DNA from: Candidatus Schekmanbacteria bacterium
Lineage (GTDB): Bacteria; Schekmanbacteria; GWA2-38-11; J061
Length of the DNA: 5,569 nucleotides
Direction of reading: 5' to 3'
NCBI GenBank assembly: GCA_003695725.1
Contig: RFHX01000215.1
Coordinates: forward strand, 1-5,569
The notes beneath the pieces were generated by a model. The model saw only the letters and a program-made list of their open reading frames with translations. It did no database searches and was not told where the DNA came from. Numbering within the stretch: the first letter of the stretch is position 1; every line of letters begins with the position of its first letter. The position numbers were made by a program, and so were the translations under genes. Below are positions 1-5,569 of the stretch, piece after piece.

Positions 1-2064
1 AGCCCATGTCTTCATATGGTCTTCAACATCGCTCTTTATTACATCGTCAACGGTGCCGTCCGACTGCAGTGCATCGACCATTGCTCTTGTGATATTCTGG
101 AAGTTGGCAGGATGTTTTGTTTTGTCTCTGTTCATATCGGTACCATTGTGGCATTCAAGACACATTGCATTATTATCAGCATTATAAACAAGCTGATGTT
201 CTTCGTCTGAGCCGTGGGCATCATGACAATCAGCACAAACAACAAGCTCTCTGTCGTTCTTGAACATCTTTTCTCTCACTATATCGAAATACTGCTGATG
301 GTGACCCTTTGAATGGTTGAATTCAGCGCCATACTGCTTATCCTGCCAGCTATGTTTGCTATCAGTTGCATAGTTGATTGGGCTATAGTATGCAGTAGTC
401 GTTGCTGTAATTACCTCAAAAGGCAGGATTCCGGTACCGTCACTTGTGCCATAGAATGATGCAGGCGACATTCCCGGGCGAAATACAGTTATGTCCTCAC
501 CTTTCGTAAGATCTCCGACTGAAGCAAATTCTGTCTTGTTGCCGCTCTCATCGAGGACGCCTTCTCCTTCACCTCTCTGATGGCAGGTGCCGCAAATCAT
601 TGCAAATCTTCCTGCCGTCAGATCTTCGGGCATAACGATCTTCTTGCCCTGTCCACCAGCAGACTGATGTTCTGAACCCGGACCATGGCATTTTTCACAG
701 CCAATGTTCCATTCCTCATTGTCGATTCCATCTGATTGTGGAGCAAACTGATGTTCAAAGAGTCCGCCATTTCCAAGTTTTACACCTGTTCCACCGTGAC
801 ATCCGGAGCAGTTGACATTGAAGGATTTTTCAGGAGCAGGCTCAGTAAGCCCTGATCCTGATGAATACCATCTGTCGCCGTGGTAATCAACCCATTCGTC
901 ATTCTTTTCATTGTGCTGAAGCGGGAGTAAATAGTAGTGTCCATCAGCACCCTTTGTGATAAACCTCATCTTCCAGAGGCCTTCACCGCCATATGTAACC
1001 TCAACATTGTAGTCCTTCGATCCAGATGTTCCGGCAATATCCGTCAATGTTACAGTATATGTATATGGAGCTGAGCTTCCACTCTTTTTGAGAGTTGCAG
1101 AAAAATCAGCGCTGCTGCTGTCATTCGAGTCTTTTGAAATGGTATAGCCACCACCTGTTTTTGGAACAAAATAGAGAACTGTTCCTGTTACAGTAAACTC
1201 ATCAAGAGTCTTGTCGGCATTTGGAAAATTGGAAAGGTCTTGCAAGTCGTTAGGATTACCCGGTTCTCTCAACCCTAAGAAGTGCAAGGTTTTCTTCAAA
1301 GATGTTTTTGAATGACAAACCAGACATTTCTCAGACCCAATATAGGTTGCGGAAGAGCTCTGTACCTGAGAAATCTCTATATCTATAGTTTGAGCTCCGC
1401 CTGAATAGGTAAATGCCTCTCTTGACACATCGCCGCCGGGCAGATGGTCTGAATCAGAGGGTAAGACACAAACAAAATAATCTGTATCAGATGTTAATCC
1501 TGAAGCAGTGTATTTTCCGTTAGAATCCGTTGTTGCTGTCACATAGCCTTTGCTGTCTGCTTGATTTGCCAAATCTTCAAGGGGTTGGACAGAAGAAATT
1601 CCTTCAATATCACCAGCAGGTACAAATACAACCTTTGCATCAGATACAGCCGCTCCTGATGGGTCGGTTACCTTTCCGCTTATGCCTGCCGCAGCTTTAA
1701 CCTTGAAGGGTTTTTTGTTCGATTTCTTCTTTCCAACTTTAACATATACCTTTCTTTTCGAAACATCAGCTGAAGACGAAATCTTAAATCTTGCTTTAAT
1801 CAATTTTTTTGATGCAGAAATAACTTTTACGGAAATATCTCCGCCTGACACGATAACTTTGTTTTTCTTTTTTGATTTGCTGAAATTTTTTCCTTTGATT
1901 TTAACTATTACACTTGCCCCCTGTTTTCCACTCTTGGGTGAAATCTTAGTAATCTTTGGTTTTTTTGCGGCATCTGCCTTACCTTCCAAAATGAAGGCAC
2001 CTGATAAGGCAACAAACATCGCTAAAATTATGATTAGCAGTTTTTTTGAAAATAAATCCCTCAT
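1..2064 (-). CDS. Secreted multiheme cytochrome c with IPT/TIG and carboxypeptidase-regulatory-like domains (C-terminus beyond window)
   Basis: Reading the minus strand from an ATG at 2064-2062 gives 688 codons with no stop, running off the left edge. Residues 1-32 form a Sec signal peptide (basic RDLFSKK, a hydrophobic stretch at 9-26, then ADA before the cut). Residues 36-122 look like an IPT/TIG domain (ITKISPKSGKQGASVIVKI). Residues 128-220 resemble a carboxypeptidase-regulatory-like beta domain (GKVTDPSG, later DSNGKYTASGL). Six CxxCH heme-binding motifs follow: CLVCH 247, CSGCH 419, CEKCH 456, CGTCH 491, CADCH 610 and CLECH 635. The last two, with DAHGSDEEH between, form a doubled-CXXCH domain. 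YIGSEKCLVCH resembles cytochrome c554-type proteins. Many extra His (HHQQY, SEHQ, EEHQ) could be distal heme ligands. The likely role is electron transfer in the periplasm or at the cell surface; partner and substrate cannot be told. More hemes may lie past the edge. In-frame ATGs at 2100 and 2127 are alternative starts, but 2064 has the best Shine-Dalgarno and signal peptide. Confidence 0.93.
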   Translation of the reverse strand, partial: MRDLFSKKLLIIILAMFVALSGAFILEGKADAAKKPKITKISPKSGKQGASVIVKIKGKNFSKSKKKNKVIVSGGDISVKVISASKKLIKARFKISSSADVSKRKVYVKVGKKKSNKKPFKVKAAAGISGKVTDPSGAAVSDAKVVFVPAGDIEGISSVQPLEDLANQADSKGYVTATTDSNGKYTASGLTSDTDYFVCVLPSDSDHLPGGDVSREAFTYSGGAQTIDIEISQVQSSSATYIGSEKCLVCHSKTSLKKTLHFLGLREPGNPNDLQDLSNFPNADKTLDEFTVTGTVLYFVPKTGGGYTISKDSNDSSSADFSATLKKSGSSAPYTYTVTLTDIAGTSGSKDYNVEVTYGGEGLWKMRFITKGADGHYYLLPLQHNEKNDEWVDYHGDRWYSSGSGLTEPAPEKSFNVNCSGCHGGTGVKLGNGGLFEHQFAPQSDGIDNEEWNIGCEKCHGPGSEHQSAGGQGKKIVMPEDLTAGRFAMICGTCHQRGEGEGVLDESGNKTEFASVGDLTKGEDITVFRPGMSPASFYGTSDGTGILPFEVITATTTAYYSPINYATDSKHSWQDKQYGAEFNHSKGHHQQYFDIVREKMFKNDRELVVCADCHDAHGSDEEHQLVYNADNNAMCLECHNGTDMNRDKTKHPANFQNITRAMVDALQSDGTVDDVIKSDVEDHMKTWA

Positions 2065-2068
2065 AACG

Positions 2069-2075
2069 ACCTCCT
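2069..2075 (-). promoter_or_regulatory. Ribosome binding site of the cytochrome gene
   Basis: On the minus strand this reads AGGAGGT, a full anti-Shine-Dalgarno match, 4 bases before the ATG at 2064. It decides the start in favour of 2064 over the in-frame ATGs at 2100 and 2127, whose upstream purine stretches (GGAG and AAAGGA) are weaker. Confidence 0.8.
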
Positions 2076-2125
2076 CTCTTTTAATTGTTTTAACCTTCAT
2101 CGACCTTTCTCCTTCACCTCCTCTC
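2069..2125 (-). repeat. Direct repeat GAGAGGAGGT, two copies 47 bases apart, upstream of the cytochrome start
   Basis: ACCTCCTCTC occurs on the plus strand at 2069-2078 and again at 2116-2125, so the cytochrome mRNA would carry GAGAGGAGGT twice. The proximal copy is the ribosome binding site for the ATG at 2064. The distal copy directly follows the in-frame ATG at 2127 and is 15 bases before the ATG at 2100, too far for normal use there. It could be a chance purine-rich duplication or a second ribosome docking site. Confidence 0.5.
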
Positions 2126-2148
2126 ATAAATTTATTCCTTTCAAAAAA

Positions 2149-2160
2149 TCAAAATTTTGA
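2149..2160. repeat. Perfect 12-bp palindrome TCAAAATTTTGA
   Basis: TCAAAATTTTGA equals its own reverse complement and lies 85 bases upstream of the cytochrome ATG at 2064, within the divergent spacer. It could be a binding site for a dimeric regulator. In such AT-rich DNA a palindrome of A and T runs can also arise by chance. No regulator family can be assigned from the sequence. Confidence 0.45.
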
Positions 2161-2170
2161 AAATGAATTA

Positions 2171-2183
2171 TTTCATAATGAAA
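2171..2183. repeat. Inverted repeat TTTCAT-A-ATGAAA
   Basis: Two perfect 6-base arms are separated by one base, 10 bases to the right of the first palindrome. The centres of the two palindromes are about 22 bases apart, close to two helical turns, which would suit cooperative binding by a regulator. This is inference. The arms are too short and AT-rich to be a terminator. Confidence 0.4.
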
Positions 2184-2236
2184 ATTTTAAGAAAAAATTC
2201 ATTGAAATGTGCCATCGCTTATCGTAACTTTTTGTT

Positions 2237-2265
2237 TTGACCTAACTACTTTATTATTTTAAATT
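2237..2265 (+). promoter_or_regulatory. Weak candidate sigma-70-like promoter for the protease gene
   Basis: TTGACC at 2237-2242 matches five of six bases of the -35 consensus. After 17 bases TAAATT at 2260-2265 matches four of six bases of the -10 consensus. Transcription would begin about 50 bases before the protease ATG. An alternative is TTGATA at 2273-2278 with TAAATT at 2296-2301, also spaced 17 bases. Such matches are common in AT-rich DNA, so neither is secure. Confidence 0.22.
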
Positions 2266-2323
2266 TAGAATATTGATAAACCTTTATTATTAAAATAAAT
2301 TTATAAATCCAAAGCCATATAGA

Positions 2324-5278
2324 ATGCAAGAAAAAAAAACATTCAAAATCGTTTTTTTTATTTTCCTCTTAATCAGCATTTTCTACTCCCCATTTCAAAC
2401 AATTGAAGCTCAATATACCATAAAAAACAACACCCTTAAACCTGTTAGGAAAAGAGCAAGCAAGAAAAAAACCATTCGCATAAAAACCGGGCAAACCCTC
2501 AATAAAAGGTTGACGAAATCCGACCGCAAGTATGCGGACGGCACACCTTATGATAAATACAAATACTTTGCAAACAAAAGCAAAACCATAACCATTGAAA
2601 TGACATCTAATGAAGTTGACAGCTACCTTTTTCTTTTTAGAAAAAGAGGACGCTCCTTAAAACTCCTTGCCCAAGACAATGACAGCGGAAATAATTTCAA
2701 TGCCCTTATTACATATAAACTTCCAAAAAGAGGCATTTATATCATCTATGCCAACAGCATAGGAACAAATCTATATGGCAGATATTCAATTTCAATTACT
2801 AAAAAAGGCAGGGAAAAAGGAAATCTATCAGGCACTATCATTGTGCCCGACTTCAATGCCATAAATGAAATCGAACCAAACAACGGTCTTGATACAGCAC
2901 AGAAGATTAAAGCACTTCCAGTTTCTGTTTTCGGTAAAGCGGCTGATAGTGACAAAGGGACTGAACTTAGCCTGCAAAATGCAACTGTTCATGACTTCTA
3001 TCAGATAGATACTTCATATCCCATATCAATTACACTCAGAAGTAGATCAAGTGCTGACCTTGATCTTTATCTTTTTGACGGTTGGGGAGAAACCTTAGGA
3101 ATCTCCAACAACTCTGGAAGCAGTAATGAATCCTTAAGCTACGAACCATGTACACCCTTTTCATTTTATCCCTGTACAGCATCCATAACATATACAGTTT
3201 ATGTAGGAGTAAGCGCATATTCAGGGGAAGGAAGTTATCAACTAAACATCGATTATATTAACTATGGACAAAGTCTTTCTTCCACAAAAAAGAAAGAAGA
3301 TTTAAAAGCCGATTTTGTTCCCGGTGAAGCAATAGTGAAATTCAAAATCACCAATGAAAATAATGATGACAAGCGCTATAAGATTTTAAGCCCCAATAAA
3401 AAAAGCAGAATTAAACTCATAAAATTCAATATTCAAAAGCCCTCTGCAGCAGCAAAGATTTCTTCGTACAGTGAATATGAAAAGGCACAAACACTTAAAA
3501 AGATTGAAGAGTTGAAAAAAGACAAAAATGTCATTTACGCAGAACCAAACTATATCTACAAGCCTTTAACCGTGCCAAATGATGAATTTTATGATAGACA
3601 GTGGCACTACAAAGCAATTCATCTGCCTGAAGCATGGGATATTACGACAGGAGATGACAATATCATTATTGCTGTAATCGATACTGGAATATCTCCTAAA
3701 CATCCCGACCTCAAGGATAAACTCATAAAAGGCAAAGGCTACGATTTTATCAGCGATCCTTCCAATGCAGGTGATGGAGATGGATTGGACTCAAATCCAA
3801 GAGATCCCGGCGATGGGAATCCTCAAAAAGGGAAACCAAGCTCTTTCCACGGCACACATGTAGCAGGCACAATTGCTGCATCAACGGACAACTCAATCGG
3901 TGTCGCCGGAATAAATTGGAAAGGAAAAATAATGTCTCTTCGCGCCCTCGGGAAAAATGGAGGCACAAGCTATGATATTTCCCAAGCAATCAGATATGCC
4001 GCAGGGCTATCCAATGACTCAGGGAAGGTTCCAGAACAAAAAGCAGATGTCATAAATATGAGTTTGGGAGGACCCGGTTTTTCACAGACGATGAACGATG
4101 CAGTGCAGGCGGCAATCGACGCAGGTGTTACAATAGTTGCCGCAGCAGGAAATGAAAACAGCTCTGTCCCGAGTTATCCTGCATCTTACGACAATGTCAT
4201 CTCTGTGTCGGCAGTTGATTTTAATCTTGAACGAGCCTTCTACTCAAACTATGGAAGCAAAATAACGATTGCCGCTCCCGGAGGCGATACAGGGGCAGAC
4301 AACAACAATGACGGTTATCCTGACGGTGTGTTAAGTACTATTGATGATGATGATGGAAATAAAGGATATGTCTACTATCAGGGCACATCAATGGCAGCTC
4401 CCCATGTGGCAGGCGTTGTTGCACTTATGCAGGCGGCACGCTTAGAAAAAGGACTCTCTAAACTGACACCTTCAGAAATTAAAACAATTTTGACTGAAAC
4501 TGCCACTGACTTGGGTTCTCCCGGTTGGGACCAATTCTATGGTTATGGTCTGATAAATGCCGCAAAAGCAGTAAAAAAAGCAATAGAGGAAGCCGGCACA
4601 CCTGTTACCAATTCTCCAATCCTTTCTGTTTCAGCCAATGAAATAAAGTTTGGCACTTCAAACAAGAGTGCAAAGTTTACAATAAGCAATACAGGCACTG
4701 CAGACTTGACAATAACAAGCATCACAAAGAATGAAGATTGGCTGACTATTACTTCAACAAATACAATTACTGGCACTCTTTCACCCGGAGAAACCATTGT
4801 CTATAATATTTCAGTTTCCCGAAGCGGACTTGAAGATGGCAAGTATCTTGACACCATAACTATTACTACTGACGCAGGCAATGCAACAATAGCAGTATCG
4901 ATGCAGGTAGGCAAATCTACCAACAGTAGAGACATAGGTAAAATATTTATCCTTGCAATTGATGCAACAACTTTCAACTCTACAAAAGAAGCAGAAACGG
5001 ACTTTTCAAAGAGTTATTCATTTTCTTTGACCAATCTTCCAAAAGGAAGCTACTATATTGTTGCTGGCACAGACAGAGACAATGACTTTTTGATATGCGA
5101 TGAAGGGGAAGCATGTGGATTTTATCCTACAAGCGATCAGCCAATACCAGTTTTTATTGATAATGGAGATGATATTACGGACATCGATTTCCCCATTGAA
5201 GAGGATTTGAGTTTTCAAAGAAAAGAATCAGGATTAGGAATGGAAGGATTCAAGCTTTTAAATGGTAAGAATAAATAA
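2324..5278 (+). CDS. Secreted subtilisin-family (S8) serine protease with N-terminal PPC domains
   Basis: This complete 984-residue gene encodes an exported endopeptidase. Residues 1-29 are a Sec signal peptide (KK, hydrophobic 9-22, cut after IEA). Residues 57-160 and 182-311 look like two PPC-type beta domains; the second starts with the typical EIEPNNGLDTAQKI. Residues 330-415 resemble the fervidolysin-like propeptide (FVPGEAIVKFK to VIYAEPNYIYKP). The S8 domain covers about 427-752. Its catalytic residues are intact: Asp453 in VIDTGIS, His509 in HGTHVAG, oxyanion Asn610 in AAAGNENS and Ser689 in GTSMAAPHVAG. Acidic loops at 478-497 and 655-678 probably bind calcium. Residues 766-866 look like a BACON or Ig-like domain. 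Residues 872-955 form a last beta domain with AGTDRDND and Cys925/Cys931. A second Cys pair, 276/284, lies in the second PPC-like domain; both pairs suggest disulfides. No membrane anchor, autotransporter or sorting tail is seen. The ATG at 2324 is the only good start, as no ATG, GTG or TTG precedes it after the in-frame stop at 2291, yet it has no clear Shine-Dalgarno. The stop lies inside the next gene. Confidence 0.95.
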   Translation: MQEKKTFKIVFFIFLLISIFYSPFQTIEAQYTIKNNTLKPVRKRASKKKTIRIKTGQTLNKRLTKSDRKYADGTPYDKYKYFANKSKTITIEMTSNEVDSYLFLFRKRGRSLKLLAQDNDSGNNFNALITYKLPKRGIYIIYANSIGTNLYGRYSISITKKGREKGNLSGTIIVPDFNAINEIEPNNGLDTAQKIKALPVSVFGKAADSDKGTELSLQNATVHDFYQIDTSYPISITLRSRSSADLDLYLFDGWGETLGISNNSGSSNESLSYEPCTPFSFYPCTASITYTVYVGVSAYSGEGSYQLNIDYINYGQSLSSTKKKEDLKADFVPGEAIVKFKITNENNDDKRYKILSPNKKSRIKLIKFNIQKPSAAAKISSYSEYEKAQTLKKIEELKKDKNVIYAEPNYIYKPLTVPNDEFYDRQWHYKAIHLPEAWDITTGDDNIIIAVIDTGISPKHPDLKDKLIKGKGYDFISDPSNAGDGDGLDSNPRDPGDGNPQKGKPSSFHGTHVAGTIAASTDNSIGVAGINWKGKIMSLRALGKNGGTSYDISQAIRYAAGLSNDSGKVPEQKADVINMSLGGPGFSQTMNDAVQAAIDAGVTIVAAAGNENSSVPSYPASYDNVISVSAVDFNLERAFYSNYGSKITIAAPGGDTGADNNNDGYPDGVLSTIDDDDGNKGYVYYQGTSMAAPHVAGVVALMQAARLEKGLSKLTPSEIKTILTETATDLGSPGWDQFYGYGLINAAKAVKKAIEEAGTPVTNSPILSVSANEIKFGTSNKSAKFTISNTGTADLTITSITKNEDWLTITSTNTITGTLSPGETIVYNISVSRSGLEDGKYLDTITITTDAGNATIAVSMQVGKSTNSRDIGKIFILAIDATTFNSTKEAETDFSKSYSFSLTNLPKGSYYIVAGTDRDNDFLICDEGEACGFYPTSDQPIPVFIDNGDDITDIDFPIEEDLSFQRKESGLGMEGFKLLNGKNK

Positions 5279-5569
5279 ATCTTCACTCATTTTATTTTTG
5301 GCTTTCTCTTTTATCGTTGGTGGATTTTTTATCTTCTCATGCTCATCAAAGGTAAATAGAAATTCAAGTACCAATAAGGATATTAAGCTTATCTTAATCG
5401 AAAAGGGCTACTACGGAGGAATTAAAGACAATGAAATGTCCTTCTATGTATTCGATAATCAGACAGATTTAGATAACTTCCATAAGAGGATACATTCCAA
5501 TGAAATAACGCCTCCAAAAAACAAAAATATAGATTTTTCAAAAAATATCGTTATTGCGGCAGTCTATGG
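5262..5569 (+). CDS. Lipoprotein, probable PrcB-family protease-complex subunit (C-terminus beyond window)
   Basis: The frame opens at ATG 5262 and stays open to the right edge, giving 102 full codons. Residues 1-26 are a hydrophobic signal peptide (MVRINKSS, then LILFLAFSFIVGGFF), followed by Cys27 in IFSCSS. This fits a signal-peptidase-II lipobox, although Phe at -2 is unusual. Ser at +2 would favour outer-membrane sorting in a Gram-negative cell. Residues 40-102 resemble the PrcB C-terminal domain: an extended strand IKLILIEKGYYGGI, a helix around FDNQTDLDNFHKRIH, then NIDFSKNIVIAAVYG, the segment that in this family usually leads into a Gly-rich TGGY-type motif, here cut off. PrcB is the lipoprotein partner of the subtilisin-like PrtP in Treponema dentilisin. 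The start overlaps the protease gene by 17 bases, so translational coupling is likely; a possible ribosome site AAGGA lies at 5244-5248, rather far upstream. The lipoprotein call is firm and the PrcB assignment is made from memory of the family. Confidence 0.8.
   Translation, partial: MVRINKSSLILFLAFSFIVGGFFIFSCSSKVNRNSSTNKDIKLILIEKGYYGGIKDNEMSFYVFDNQTDLDNFHKRIHSNEITPPKNKNIDFSKNIVIAAVY

Larger units (their letters stand above)
2065..2323. promoter_or_regulatory. Divergent AT-rich intergenic region between cytochrome and protease genes
   Basis: The 259 bases between the two divergent start codons must hold the promoters for both genes, unless the cytochrome starts at 2127, which would leave 196 bases. 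The part from 2128 to 2323 is much richer in A+T than either gene and contains two palindromes (2149-2160 and 2171-2183) and two copies of AAAATTTT 30 bases apart (2151 and 2181). No RNA gene or further coding sequence is supported here. A plus-strand reading frame covering 1682-2227 is the antisense of the cytochrome start and is not taken as a gene. Confidence 0.7.

Noticed and set aside
16-210. Plus-strand 64-codon open frame
   Set aside because: It lies antisense to the heme-binding doubled-CXXCH region of the cytochrome and has no ribosome site or recognisable product.
2040-2064. Twin-arginine or lipoprotein signal for the cytochrome
   Set aside because: The N-terminal region has no RR pair and the hydrophobic segment is not followed by Cys, so an ordinary Sec signal peptide with an ADA cut site fits best.
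2149-2190. Possible transcription terminator in the divergent spacer
   Set aside because: The inverted repeats consist almost only of A and T, have no GC-rich stem, and lie upstream of both genes, where no transcript needs to end.
2200-2215. Minus-strand TGGCAC resembling the -24 element of a sigma-54 promoter
   Set aside because: The bases at the -12 position do not give the required GC (the spacing yields TG), so only half of the consensus is present.
1682-2227. Plus-strand 181-codon open frame rich in Phe and Leu
   Set aside because: It is the antisense of the cytochrome's signal peptide, Lys-rich IPT-like domain (Lys AAA/AAG read backwards gives Phe/Leu) and promoter side. The minus-strand frame has a signal peptide, a perfect ribosome site and heme motifs in continuous frame.
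2746-5218. Several minus-strand open frames of 60-84 codons within the protease gene
   Set aside because: They are antisense to well-defined protease domains, lack ribosome sites and show no recognisable protein features.
5279-5330. Search for a terminator after the protease stop codon
   Set aside because: No stem-loop is seen. The region is already the signal-peptide coding part of the overlapping lipoprotein gene, consistent with an operon.

Overview
The window comes from an AT-rich bacterial genome and holds parts or all of three genes, every one encoding an exported protein. The multiheme c-type cytochrome, the Sec signal peptides and a lipoprotein with Ser at +2 after the lipid Cys suggest a Gram-negative, probably anaerobically respiring bacterium. 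Desulfobacterota, Nitrospirota or related subsurface candidate phyla (for example Schekmanbacteria) would fit. This placement is inference from gene content, not from a marker gene.

Layout. (1) Positions 1-2064, minus strand: the first 688 codons of a multiheme cytochrome c, open to the left edge. It has a signal peptide, an IPT/TIG-like beta domain, a carboxypeptidase-regulatory-like beta domain and six CxxCH heme sites, the last two forming a doubled-CXXCH domain. (2) Positions 2065-2323: a very AT-rich divergent intergenic region with two short palindromes and three possible in-frame cytochrome starts. (3) Positions 2324-5278, plus strand: a complete 984-residue secreted subtilisin-family (S8) protease. 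In order it has a signal peptide, two PPC-like domains, a fervidolysin-like propeptide, an S8 domain with an intact Asp/His/Asn/Ser set, a BACON/Ig-like domain and a Cys/Asp-rich C-terminal beta domain. (4) Positions 5262 to the right edge, plus strand: the first 102 residues of a lipoprotein that starts inside the 3' end of the protease gene and looks like the PrcB family.

How they may work together. The protease and the PrcB-like lipoprotein overlap by 17 bases and are almost certainly co-transcribed. PrcB is the lipoprotein partner of the subtilisin-like protease PrtP in the Treponema denticola dentilisin complex, so this pair may be a surface protease complex built on the same principle outside spirochaetes. 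The cytochrome is transcribed the opposite way from the same spacer. It probably carries electrons in the periplasm or at the cell surface. A functional link with the protease is possible but unproven. I see no tRNA, rRNA, CRISPR array, insertion sequence or convincing terminator.
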